Of a stretch of 64,000 nt of DNA, positions 36,302 through 47,963 are shown one piece after another. Positions within the stretch are counted from its first letter, which is position 1, and every line of letters begins with the position of its first letter. A program made the translations under genes and the position numbers. Source of the DNA: Wurfbainia villosa (taxonomy: Eukaryota > Streptophyta > Magnoliopsida > Zingiberales > Zingiberaceae); NCBI GenBank assembly GCA_025175895.1, contig CM046004.1, forward strand, positions 46,179,359 through 46,243,358. Direction: 5' to 3'. The notes under the pieces were generated by a model, which saw nothing but the letters and a program-made list of their open reading frames with translations, was not told the DNA's origin and ran no database searches.

Positions 36302-38204
36302 TGTAGGGATTTATACTGAAAAGTCTATATTTTGTATGAACATCTTTATTTTGAAATAAGAATCACATGATCATTGTTTGCATATTTTTATGGTTATACA
36401 TATTGTCTAATACATTACATTGTAGATAACTTGGTGTGTGGTGTCACACGGGAGATCATGTTATTGGCTCCTTGTAAAGTATAAGTAAAGGCTCACAACC
36501 GAGATGACTTTGGACAAACCACCGGAATGGTTGTAGTATGATTTGGTATTGGCTTGTCTTGACCATAGAATCACACTAGTGCTCTTTGAGTGTATTGAGC
36601 AGGACTGACTTAGAGGTGATTCGATTTATTGTTGACTACATAATCGAATCGGACCTTAGATATTATTATGTACATGCTCTTAATCCCGATATAATAACGG
36701 GCACATATACTTAGTATTTATCTCTTTGATTTACCAATGGGTAAGATTTATGAATTAAATCGATAGGCTCGATAAGTTGGGAAATGATATTATTTATATG
36801 GTGTGTCGTTGATTATAGGAGGAAACCGTGTCCTATATATTAGGATGATGATGTCCCCTTGAGGAGCTCATAGGGTTTATCATGTAAACCCTGCAGGTGG
36901 ACTTGGTCCGGCATGATGAAAAGGTTGAGTGGTACTAGTCATGGAGTTAGATGTTGATTAATTAATTGTCACTAAATTAATTAATCGACGGACATTCGAG
37001 ATCTTAAACACGGGGAGAAAATGTACATATAATATATGGAGCCCATATTATCATATGGGGGTTGGTGAGGTAGATCAATGATAATCCTTTAGTGGATTGG
37101 ATTATCATTAATGGATCGGACTTTATGTGGTCTTGATCCATGGGTGGCTAAGTTCCAACTTCTCCTCATGGTCCCTAATGTAGTCTATTAACACCTCATG
37201 AAGCTTAGATCCAATGGATAGAAACAAAACTCTAGATCCAAAGGTAGAGTTTAAATCTCTAAGATCCGACGGTTGAGATTAAATCTCTAGATCCGACGGT
37301 TGAGATTAAATCCCTAGAACCAATGGTGGAGATTAAAAGGAGGTTTATCCCTAACTCTATAAAATGAGGTCAAGGGGTTGGCGTGGAGATTAATTCAAGA
37401 GAAGCTAGGGTTTAGGAAGTTGGCGGCAAGGCATAGGAACTAGGGTTTGGGCTTGGGCGGCACCTAATAAGGAAATTTTTCCTTGTGTTGTTCTTCATCC
37501 CCAAGCTGTCGGCGCCCTTGGAGTTCCTTCCAGCCCTTGGCCGGTGTCCAAAACAGGTCCTCTCCTTCTCCTTGGCCGATGGAACAAAGGTTTAGGGTCC
37601 TCCCTTGAAGCTTTTGGCCGGCCACTCTCAATCTCCTCTTCCTTCTTGGCCGGCGGCAAGCTTCCTCCTTGGAAGTTGTTGGTTGGTTGAAAGAAGGAAT
37701 AAATCTTTTTTTCTATTCTTCCTCTTGCTTTGGAAGAGCAAGGAAGGAAGATTTACGATCTAGGAGCTTCAACTTTTGGTAGATCGTCGCCCACACGACG
37801 TCCGAAAGGAGGAAGGTCATATATTTGAAGATCGAGAGGTATACCTATTCTTCATTCTCTTTTATAACATGTTTGTTTTTGTTTTTCAATTATGAGCATG
37901 TAATAAATCTGTTTGTGGCCAAATAATACTTGGATCCCGAACATAAACACAAAATTTGGCGATCCGAACATCGTCTATTCCGCGGCTACTCGTAGAATAG
38001 AGGATGGTCGCTTGAACAACGAGTTTTTTCAAGTGACCTCTCTAAACGAATAGCACAACGATGACTTGGTTGTTTGAGCAATCCCTTTTATTTAGGATTA
38101 AATTTTTTAATCCGGGGACATCGATGGGATCGCCATGAACAAACAACCAAGGTGTAGTGGGAAGTGAATTTTCCCCTCACAGATTCGATAAGCAAAACCC
38201 TTCA
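36302..38204 (+). repeat. Element F 3' LTR
   Basis: Partner of 29383-31284 with the same four-unit array (37230-37335). The TATA box at 37358-37365 is TATAAAAT instead of TATAAAAG. Confidence 0.94.
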
Positions 38205-38978
38205 TCAGGTTGGCATTGGGAGGCGTGGGCGGCAAGCATTGGAGGCTAGGGTTTTCTTCCTTAGGGCTGGCGGCAAGGTTAGGGCTTTGATTCCCTTCTC
38301 TCAACCTTTGGCAGGTGCCACCCTTCTCTCAACCTTTGGCCAGCACCACCCTCTCTCAAAGCTTTGGTCACCGCCCCATCTCCTCCTCTTCTAGGGCCGG
38401 AAAAAACAAAGGTAAGAGTTCCTCCTTCTTTTGTCTTGGCCGACACACCCTCTCCCTCTCCATAGGGCCGGCAGACACCAAGCTTGGTGGTTGGTGGTCG
38501 GTGCAAGTAAGGATAAGAAGGGAGCTTTTGTTCTTCTCTTGTTCGGAGTGAGCAAGGAAGGGAAGATGCGATCTAGGAAGCTTAGACTCTTGGAAGATCA
38601 TCGCCCACACGATGTCCAAGAGGAGGATAGGAATACAATAGAAGATCAAGAGGTAAAACAACAGATATAATCTTTTTTAGTTTTTATTCTAGTTCTTTTC
38701 TATTTTGTATGTTATTGATTAACATGGACCCCGATGATAAACACAAAAACCTACGATCCGTTCATCATCTATTCCGCGGCTAATCGAGGAAAAGTGTTAG
38801 GTTGCTTGAACAACTAGTTTGTTCAAGCGACTACTCAAATCGAATAGCACGATGATGGATCGATTGCTTGGGTAATCCATCTCCGTCCGAATTAGTTTTA
38901 GTTGATAAAATTTTAATTTTGTGACGTGTGATAGGATCGCCATGTACAAGCGACCAAAGAGAGAAGCAATTTCCTTCA
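38205..38978 (+). repeat. Element E 3' LTR, second part
   Basis: Aligns with 22640-23421, including the CTTGAACAA/TTGTTCAAG palindrome at 38805-38827, and ends CCTTCA at 38978. GGACA at 38979-38983 is the right target duplication of E. Confidence 0.92.
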
Positions 38979-39809
38979 GGACAAAGAGAAGAGCTCATGT
39001 GTAGGAGGAGCTCCAAAGGCTAAGGTAACTTTTAACAATGCACCTTCAATATCTAACAATGAAAAACATACACATAATTTACTTGTAATTGTTAATGATA
39101 GGAAGCATGCTAATAATAAATATTTTTGCTTAGGTGTAAGATATCATGAATTTAAATCTATGGACAAATTTAGAACCATTAACTCTAGAATCCAACCTAA
39201 GGATAAGAAGAATGACAAAAATCCAGGCAATAACCCTTAGAAGAGTAGGCATATGCCTAAAAAGAGAAATTCCCAAAAGAAAAATGAAATATCAAAACTT
39301 AGGAAATTAGAGTAAGAAAATCAAGCATTGAGGTAAAATCTTGAGAAAATGTAAAAGACTCTTAGGAAGATGGAAAATACATTCAAAGGGTCTTTTGGGC
39401 AAAATCTAGGGTCTAACGGACAAAGCATAGGTTTTAAAAGGCAAGGTGCATCCATGGACAAGAATAGTTTGGGTCACAAACCTAAGTCCAAGAACGTAAT
39501 GTCATCTTACCATAGTGTTCCATTTGAATATGGAACCACCTTTAGGTCTAGTAATGCCAAGGTCACAAAGGAAGTCATCCCTAGAGATGATGATGGTAAG
39601 TGTCTAGTGGCTATGGTTTCAAAGAAATCTAAGAAAGTCATTAGCAATATTACAAGGGAGGCAATCCCTAGAGTTAACCATGAGAAGACCACAATGACCA
39701 AGGCTTCTAAGCCTAGGAGAGTCATTAAGAAGGTACTAAGGGAAGTTATCCCTAGTGAGTACCTAGTAAACCCAAGGAGCTCCAATAGGTATTGGTTCCT
39801 AGGAGTGTG
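38979..39809 (+). pseudogene. gag: C gag, C-terminal part
   Basis: Continues C gag after E. Early stops fall near 39239, 39314 and 39336. From 39370 to 39809 the frame is open: MENTFKGSFGQNLGSNGQ, then a basic stretch rich in Lys, Arg and Val with a repeated motif (VTKEVIPR, ITREAIPR, VLREVIPS), ending in EYLVNPRSSNRYWFLGV. The YW motif marks the linker before protease in full copia elements. Here a stop follows and no pol. D and H have the same organisation, so the loss of pol was inherited. Confidence 0.82.
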
Positions 39810-41561
39810 ATCCCTTCACGGTAAATGGGTAATTAACCTAACCATGGTAGACTTGATACTTTAGGGCATTTTCAAGGTTATGTGATACATTGGAAATGAG
39901 TTTAGAAATTAATCTTGAAGGAATTTAGGATGTGCCAATAGAAATTATAAAGTTTGAAAATTGTTCATATTTGTCACAATTAGGTTAAATGTCAATAGTG
40001 TGCCATTTTGGATTTTGGCACACTTGAGGGATTTAGTTGGTTATGGCGAATTGATCTAATCCTAGAAATGACAATTAAGCTTTAAACATAGGTATTCTTA
40101 TACCTTGATATTACAAATTTACCATGCTTTGTTTGCTATATATCATATCATGACATCATGCTCATATTGTTATTTAAAATGTCATGAGAAGCTTAGGTTA
40201 ATTCTATAATGCTATGACATCATGCATCATTGGCAAATATGCTTAAATTCTGCAAATTATTTATGTCTTGATCATATTCCATGCATTAAGTTTAATCAAA
40301 TTTAATTTAAGGACAATGGCATTATTTGATGTCCTAGTTAATGGAATCATCTAGAAATAATGGATGAACCCTTAGGTTTAGGGAAGAACTAACTCACATA
40401 TCACAAAGACCATAGGATAACACGTGTGTATTTTTCATCACCCTAGACACATGTGAGATATTAGGAATATGAGTTAAGTTCAAGTGCTTGTAAAGGTACA
40501 TCAATATGAACTAAAACTCACTCAATCATAAGTATAAATCACGAGAAAAGCTAATGTATAAGTCATGTACATCTAGCCCATAGATCATGATTGAAAATAG
40601 TGTTTTAAAATCATTTTAAAAAATCTTGGTGAAGTCTATCTTTTGATACGAACCACTATTGAGATGATTGACACAAAGTTAGACAAAATATTAATGTTTT
40701 CAATGTTTTTGAACTTTGTATCATTCTTTGAATTTAATGGGTATTTTAATATAAAACTATTGTTCACCCATTGTATTTTGCATAAGTAATATATTTATGA
40801 TGTTTCATAATAATTCAAAATTCATAGCTTTACTTATGCATTTTCAAATTTCATTCTGAAAACTATTTTCTGCAAATTGCAAAAACTTGTCGACTGCGAC
40901 TTTGAGCAGTCGACTGATGGAGGTGCAGTGGATTGGTTAATAACCTAGTCGATTGTCGGTGTTGATTTCGACAGAACAAGGTTTGTTTAGCCATTAATCA
41001 GCAACCCTAAGGAGCCTAACCACCCCTAACCCTATGATATGCATAGAGAAGAATTAGAAGGGTGAAATTATCATTGAAAATAATTAAAAGTGTTAGTTAG
41101 GGTGGAGTATCGAATTTTAAGGGAGGCTAAAGTTCATGTTTGAACTTTTACCATTATTTTTAATTGGGTAGATTTCCTATAGGCTTAGGAACTCTCTAAG
41201 GACATTGTTGGTGCAATGGTCAAGGGGAAGCAAGCCTTTAGGAGGAGTTCATCCACCAAGGTATGATGGATAAAGTTTGATAAAAAGGGGAGAATGAGGA
41301 ATGCCTTTCATTTAGTGATAAAGGAGTATCACTAAGAAAAATGAAGGCATATAAGATGATTTTTGACCAAGGGGGAGAATGTAGAATCTAATTTGGAGAT
41401 GAGACATTAAAAACCTTGATAGGCTTTTTGATGTATGCCAAAGGGAGAGAAGTGAGTGTTTAAGTTAGGTAAACCTTCATTAAGCTTTAGCATAAGAAGA
41501 GTCAAGTTGGGATTTTGTGACAACCTAACTTAAAGGTATTGTCAAACATCAAAAAAGAGAT
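39810..41561 (+). other. C non-coding interior with purine tracts
   Basis: AT-rich, with no readable protein in 1.75 kb. AGTCGACT-type palindromes are at 40888-40950. Purine tracts of the GGGGAGA type occur near 41285, 41370 and 41442, and the terminal one is 41551-41560 next to the LTR. Homologous to 17254-19171 (opposite strand) and 52033-53224. Confidence 0.75.
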
Positions 41562-42347
41562 TGTTGGTGCAATCGACCCAGGTCATGATTAACCAGACTC
41601 GAGTGGAACTCGAGTAGTATTTTGATGTTTGCCAATATGGCTTGACAATATAGTTTGACTATATGTTGATAATATGACTAGTGGATGATTAGAATATCCA
41701 AAGTCATATGGGGAAGATTGTGATGAGGAGATTATTGGGGCAATCTGTCCAAAGTCAAGGTTGACGATGCTCGAGTGAAACTCGAGTAGAAGTCCAAGTA
41801 TAGATACTTGGCATGGAGAAGTCAAATATTGAAGTCATGGCAATGGAGAAGTCCATGTATGGATACTTGGCGAGGAAAAGTCCAAAGGTGAAGCCTTTGC
41901 ATGGGAAAGTCCAAATATGAATACATGGCAATGGAAAAGTCCAAGGGTGTAGTCTTGGCCATGTAAGTCCAAGGATGTATTCTTGGTGGTGAAAGTCCAA
42001 ATATGGATATTTGGCAAAGGGAAGGTCCAAGGCCATAGTCTTGGCCATGTAAGACCAAGTGTGTAGTCTTGGTGGTGAAAGTCCAAGTTTGGAGACTTGG
42101 AAAAAAAGACTCGTTATCATGACATAACCGATAGAAGCACTTGAAGGCTAGAATGAAGGGTGAATGAGTCATGGAGGACTCGGATGGACCCTGAGGGTGT
42201 GAGACTGATGGAAGTGACAAGAAGGCTCAGGTCTAGGCTATAGGTGAGTGTCAAATATGAGGGGATCATACTTGGGTTAAACAACAGTGTTGAGGTTTAC
42301 CAGTACACTGATGGCATTGGTCAGTCGACTAGTCTAGTGCTCAATAC
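41562..42347 (+). repeat. Element C 3' LTR, first part
   Basis: Begins TGTTGGTGCAAT after the purine tract. A diverged second copy of this start (TATTGGGGCAATC) lies at 41733 with GGAGAT before it. The hairpin-unit array is 41790-42100 (about ten units, including CAAAGG paired with CCTTTG near 41880). Interrupted by G at 42348. Confidence 0.9.
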
Positions 42348-43455
42348 TGTTGGATCGATGCGGTTCGCTAGAGGGGGGGTGAATAGCGAAAAGCCTTTTT
42401 CTTTCGAATTCGTTTCAAGACAAATATACGCAGTGGAAATGTAAATGAAACAAAAAGAGACAAGTTTGTTTTTTACTTGGTTCGTAGCCTTCGGCTACTA
42501 CTCCAAGGCCCTAATGGTCCTAGACCGTGTACGGAGGGCAATTCACTAAAATACTCCTCCTCGTTAGAGGTAGGAGTTTGACGATTACAAAAAAAACTTC
42601 GAAGCAAAATGATAGTGAGACAAACCCTCTCTTCTATTAAAGTAAAATGCAACGATAGAAAATCCTCGAGTAAAAGAGTTGCAATATTGAAAACAATAAC
42701 AAGGATTATACCAACAACTAAAAAGAAAGACCTTAAGCTAGGTTTGTTGGCAGCACTTCGTTGTCGTAGAGTCGTCGGAGAGTCACAGCATTGCGAAAGC
42801 TTTTGAGCACTTAGAATTATATCAAAACCCTAGTTTAGGACCTCCTTTTATAGCCTTTGAGCCCCTTTTCGAGAGGAAACCTAGCTAATCATATTTGAGC
42901 ACCACTCCCCTTGAAATTTGGTGATAAACCTTGACTCCTCGAGGCTGATCCTTTGACCAGTAGTCGACTGATGGCCATCACCAGTCATTCTTTGGCGGCA
43001 TCGATCGAGTGCTAGCCCGTATCACCGTGATGGGCGGCGATCGAGTCCTTGAGTTAGCGATCGTGATCTTGTGCAAGGCAATGTTAAGCAAAGAAAACAT
43101 TATTTGATGTCGTCGGCCGTCCGATCTCGACCTAGACCACCTATGAGATGTCTTGGGTCGGATCTCGCAAGTCTTTCCCGTAACGAGGATCGACCTTACT
43201 TACACTCGCACACGAGCTTACCTCGATACTTACGTGTTGCTTTTGCTTGGCTTCCACTCAATTCCTTGGCTCCCTCCGAAGTCACTTGAGTGTCGCCCGA
43301 CCACCGCGGACTTCCTCGGGTGTCGCTAGCCTTGACTCGGCTATAGCAATTTTACGCACACTCGATTGGCTCGTGAGATAACAACATGAGCTTAACTTTG
43401 TATCGTTTGCTATAATCAAAACTCGAGTTCGACTTAGGTGCCTCTTGCACCAACA
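42348..43455 (-). repeat. Element G 3' LTR (left copy)
   Basis: Ends TGTTGGATCG at 42348 and starts at 43455 on the minus strand. The TATA box is at 42845-42852 (TATAAAAG, minus). The CGCTA/TAGCG stem around a G-run is at 42366-42388. A palindrome-rich block lies at 42955-43080. Several CAG/CTG and GGCC positions differ from the right copy by small losses. Confidence 0.92.
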
Positions 43456-44207
43456 ATCTCCCCTTTTGATTTATGGCAAACCCACATACAAAGTTAAGTG
43501 CATTAAGAAAAGATATGCATGAATGAGCAAGAGTGTTAAGAGCATGAATGAACAGGAGTATAAAAACTCTTTTTCAGGTGCTCCCCCTTGACCGAGGGTG
43601 AGTACTTGAGAAAGAGTTTTAACTCTCCCCCTTGACGTTTGCTACTAAAAAAGAATTAAAGTAAGAAATTACTTAATATTGGCCATAGTATTTAAAATAA
43701 ATAAGTTCAAGTGAAGTATATCGAAAAAAATTTGATTAACTTTGACCATTTAACTTTGGCCTTTTCTCCCCCTTTTGCATTATATCGAAAAGAGTAAGGG
43801 GTGTGTGGAAAACAAAATAAGTGTTAAATTTAAAGTCCAAGCATGTTCTCCATTTTTTATTTTTAAAAAAATATACTGAAAATAAGCTCATCTATAAAAT
43901 GTTCGACTCATATTTGGCTTGATTGATATGAAAGATCAACCAGTCCTGGTCAGAGTCGATTAGTGTGTATGATTATAATCCATGGTTCGTAGCGATGCAC
44001 TAGATCTACATCTGGAACCAGGAGTAAGGTCCTAACATCTCACGCCCATCTACGTGGCTAAGTACACAAACACATTAGTTCTATGTGTTGTGAGATGTAT
44101 TGGCTCCTTAAATCTATAGGTGCATGATATCTAAGGTATGTCCAATGCTAGCTCCATAAAAATGAAAATTTAAGAAATAGTAGTAAGAAAATATAATTTG
44201 CAAGTTC
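43456..44207 (-). other. G non-coding tract with several polypurine tracts
   Basis: The tract at 43457-43467 touches the LTR. Further GGGGGAG-type tracts (minus strand) are near 43583, 43626 and 43767. Several polypurine tracts before the 3' LTR are a known Sirevirus feature. No protein is readable. Confidence 0.75.
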
Positions 44208-47200
44208 CTATTCTACTATGCACATGCTCAATTTTCGTCTTAATAGACTAAATTCGGCTTCAGGTAGGGGTTTAGTAAATAGGTCTGCTAAGTTAGACTT
44301 CGATTCGACGTATTCGAGTTGTATTGCTCCGTTGGCCACATGTTCTCGAATGAAATGGTGTTTGACCTCTATATGTTTGGTCCTAGAGTGACATATCGGA
44401 TTCTTAGTAAGATTAATTGAACTAATGTTGTCTACGTGAAGTTTAGTATTCGTAAAGTCTAATTTAAAGTAGCGGAGAGTGTGCTTCATCCAAAGAAGTT
44501 GAGTGACACACTCACCCATCGCGATGTATTCGGCCGGTGGTAGATAAGCGACACAATGTTGCTTCCTCTGCACCAACTCACTAGACTCGGGCGAGAAGTT
44601 GACAACAACCACTCGTGCTCTTTCTATCGAGCTTACTACGGCATAATCCGAATCGGGTAGCCGATTAGTTCGAACTCAGTAGATCTAGGGTACCAAATAC
44701 CAGCGTTAAGTGTACCCTTAAGATATCTAAGGATACGCTTAACTAGGGTTAGGTGAGACTCCTTAGCACGAGGTTTGAAACACAGGCGCACATACTTCTT
44801 GTGAATAGGATGTCGAATTAGGCTCGATTAAGTATAGGACTTCTGTCAGCGCTCACATAGTACTTTAAGTCAATGGACTTACTTTAGGTCTTCTCTATGT
44901 TAACATTAATAGCCATTGGGGTGTTTATTATCTTAGCGTCTTGCATTCCAAATCTTTTAATTAACTCCTTAGTGTATTTTTTTTTGATATAGGTATATAC
45001 CATCCTTAGTTTGTTTAATTTGTAGACCTAAAAGAAACTTAACTTCGCCTACCAAGTTCATTTGAACTCACTTTCCATGAGTGAAACGAACTCGTTTAGT
45101 AATTTGAGTTAGAGGTTCCAAAAAATTATATCGTCTCGTAAATTTGAGCTATGAATATTTCTTTACCTAAGGTTTTACGAAGAGAGTTGGGTCAACTAAG
45201 CCTTGGTTAAACCCTTTTGACTTAAGATGGATTGAAAGTCTCTCGTACCAAGCTCGAGAGCTTGTTTAAGTCCATAGAGCTTTCTTAAGTTTTAGAACAT
45301 GGTCGGGTTTATCTAGATTTTGAATCAGGGGTTGGCTAACATAAACTTCTTCTTTAATGTATCCATTTAGGAATGCCGACTTAACATCCATTTGAAAACG
45401 ACTTAAATCCTCGATGTGCGGCATAAGCTAGCAACATTGAATGGATTCGAGTCTAGCTCTTGGGGCATAGGTTTCATCGTAATCTAAGCCTTGACTTGAC
45501 TAAACCCTTTGGCGACTAGCCTTGTTTCTAACTACTTCACCTTTATCATCAAGCTTATTTCGAAACACCCACCTTGTTCCAATTATCGTTTTGTCTTTAG
45601 GTGGTGGTACTAATTTCCACACTTCATTCCTAGTACATTGAGCTAGCTCTTCTTGCATTGCAATAATCAATCGGGATCAAGAAGAGCTTGTTCAATTGAT
45701 TTGGGTTCTATCTTTGAAATTAAGGAAATTTGACTAAGGTTCCTATAGGATGCTCTAGTTGAACTCCTAGATTAGGATCTCCTATCACTTGATCGATAGG
45801 GTGGTTAGTCTGAATCCTAGATTGGGTTGGGTTTGTGTCACCTAATGCTTGATCAATGGGGTGACTTGGTTGAACACTAGTTTGACTTGGATCACTTGTC
45901 ACTTGGTGAAGAGAAGTTGGTTGATGTGGATTAGACTCGATCTCGAATTGGGAGGCGAGTTTAGTATCGATGGGCTCAACACTTGGGGTCATTAAGGGTT
46001 TTGTAGGTTCGGGTACTTCATCGAACACTACATTAATAGTCTCTTCGACTTTAAGGGTATCGTGGTTATATACCCTATAGGCCCTACTCGTGGTTGAGTA
46101 TCCTAAGAAGATTACGGTGGAGGTTTTGGATTGAATTTCCCTAGGTGGTTCTTAGTGTTTAAGATATGTACTTTACATCCAAATACCTAAAGTACTTGAT
46201 GTTGGGTACTTTATTGTGATAAATCTCGTACGAGGTCTTAAGGTGCCTCTTTACCATAAGGATCCTATTCTGGACATAGCAAGCCGTGCTAACGGCTTCT
46301 GCCCAAAACCTATCAGGTAGGTCGTATTTGTTCAACATGGTCCTAGCGGCTTCTTGTAGAGTTCGGTTTTTCCGCTCCACTAGGCCATTTTGTTGAGGGG
46401 TCCTAGGGCAAGAGAATTCATGGTGGTATCCATTTAGGTTACAGAAGTCGGTGAACCTTTGATTTTCGAATTCACCACCATGATCGCTTCTAAGTCTTTT
46501 AACTTTAAGGTTTTTTTGATTCTCGATTAATTTGAATAGATTGATTAATTGATCTAGGGTATCATTTTTATGTTTGATGAACCTAACCCAGGTAAACATG
46601 GAGTAGTCGTCAATATTGACTTCTATTGAGTCACATGGCTCCATGTGAATCGAATAGATCCATATGCAAGAGCTCAAGTACACTTGAGGTTCGTTCTTGG
46701 TTAGTTAACTTGTGTTGTGTCCTAGGTTGTTTTTCTTGTTGACAAGCATTACAGATTTTATTAACCAAGTTGTTGAGGTTGGGTAAGCCTCTGACTAAGC
46801 CACTCTGACTCATCTTGTGGACGAGTCTTGGGTGCGAGTGACCGAGTCGTCGGTGCCACAACCATGATTCCTCTTCCTGTGTCATAAGACATTTGGCTGA
46901 GGATTTGATTAAGTTAATTGTATAAATGTTATTTGTCCTAGTTCCTTTGAGTATTGTTTTAGCTGTTTTATTTGTTTTAATTACACATTCATTTTCTAAA
47001 AATATGACCTTATAGTTATTGTCACATAATTGACTTACGCTAAGCAGGTTATATTCAAAATTCTCTACAAGTAATACATTTTTAATGACAAAATTCGAGT
47101 TAAGCTCGATATCACCTGATCCGATGATTTTGAGCTTGCCGTTATTCCCAAAGGCTACCGATCCTTGTCATTTGAATCGAAGCTTTGTGAATTTGAGTTG

Positions 47201-47220
47201 ATCCCCGGTCATGTGTTGGG
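44208..47220 (-). pseudogene. pol: G pol, broken by many indels
   Basis: Colinear with K pol (60492-63582) but fragmented. The protease DSG site near 47210 is lost by a shift. Integrase has HRRLGHSHPRLVHKMS (46840-46870), SDHGGEF and NGLVERKN in one 174-codon stretch (46159-46683). The integrase-RT spacer (45720-46028) has two copies of a PIDQ-containing repeat. RT (44900-45660) has frame breaks every 50-150 bases. The RNase H end is open at 44208-44612 (HVDNISSINLTKN, RTKHIEVKHHFIREH). Most lesions are one- or two-base losses, often at CG- or CTG-containing sites. Confidence 0.9.
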
Positions 47221-47587
47221 AGCAACATTGTCAACATCCATTGATCCTACACACAAGGTGGTTGGATTGGATGTTAGATTTTTAAAAAAATTGGTTGTGA
47301 GTTGTTAAACCTAGGTCATCTCACCTGTGTCTATATGATCAAGCATGTTATACTTATGTGTTTTTTGTGAGATGACTTCCAATTAAGTTGATTAAGTGCA
47401 TTTAGGTTCAAGTAATTTTATGTTAGATTTGGATTTGACCCTAGGCTTGTCAAGTTTACCATTTCAAGATCATGGCTTCCAGGTTGTGGCGAGGCACAGG
47501 GGCCTTCTTTTATCGGATCATCGACCACTTCCTTAGACAAAGCCATTTTCAAGAAAATGATGACTTGACTCACCTAAGATTATTTCC

Positions 47588-47706
47588 TAGTCTAACTGGT
47601 TATTTTTGAAAAGAGGCTCCCCGAGGCTCAATCTTTTCGAAGAATTTTAGTTGGTTATGTTTTTGAAAAGAGGCTCCCCGAGGCTCAATCTTTTCGAAGA
47701 ATTTTA
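47588..47706 (-). repeat. Tandem duplication with internal hairpin in G gag-pol linker
   Basis: Two near-identical copies of about 57-60 bp. Each contains GAAAAGA and TCTTTTC, which can pair, around a GGCTCCCCGAGGCTC core. K has at least one copy at 63957-64000, cut by the window edge. Confidence 0.8.
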
Positions 47707-47745
47707 GTTGGTTATGTTCATGTTCTAAGTGAGTTCACAAGTTTT

Positions 47746-47963
47746 AAAGCACAAACTTTCTAAGTTAAAGCATGCAATTTCTAAGTTAAAGCACAAACTT
47801 TCTAAGTTAAAACATGCAATTTCTAAGTTAAAGCACAAACTTTCTAAGTTAAAGCATGCAATTTCTAAGTTAAAGCACAAACTTTCTAAGTTAAAGCATG
47901 CAATTTCTAAGTTAAAGCACAAACTTTCTAAGTTAAAACATGCAATTTCTAAGTTAAAGCACA
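47746..47963 (-). repeat. 21-bp tandem repeat, alternating as 42-bp dimers
   Basis: Ten full units plus a partial one. Odd units contain GCACAAACTTTC and even units CATGCAATTTC, all ending CTAAGTT. Even units read AAAGCATG or AAAACATG in the order G, A, G, G, A, hinting at a 126-bp higher-order period. The length is a multiple of three, so a frame through it stays open on both strands. It lies between the pre-protease motif and protease of G. Confidence 0.9.

Larger units (their letters stand above)
29383..38204 (+). mobile_element. Element F: complete Ty1/copia retrotransposon in E 3' LTR
   Basis: LTRs of 1902 and 1903 bp with TGTAGGG...CCTTCA ends, primer-binding site, gag-pol and polypurine tract; 8822 bp. 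Comparison with the uninterrupted E 5' LTR shows the flanks join at TTGGG (29378-29382) and TCAGG (38205-38209), a target duplication with two mismatches. Gag is nearly open, but pol has many stops of the transition type. Confidence 0.94.
14775..38978 (+). mobile_element. Element E: Ty1/copia retrotransposon in C, carrying D and F in its LTRs
   Basis: Target duplication GGACA at 14770-14774 and 38979-38983 frames the element exactly. After removing D (15618-22529 plus one GATCC) and F (29383-38204), it is about 8.4 kb with LTRs of roughly 1730 and 1740 bp. Gag-pol resembles A and F but has many stops. The two LTRs are hit at different points, D at base 844 and F at base 973, so these were separate events. 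Confidence 0.93.

Noticed and set aside
39810..41561. A hidden extra gene (such as an envelope-like gene) in the non-coding interior of C, D and H
   Set aside because: No open frame of useful length, no signal or membrane-segment pattern, and the three copies share no coding-like conservation that I can see. An extra gene in some Sireviruses made this worth checking.
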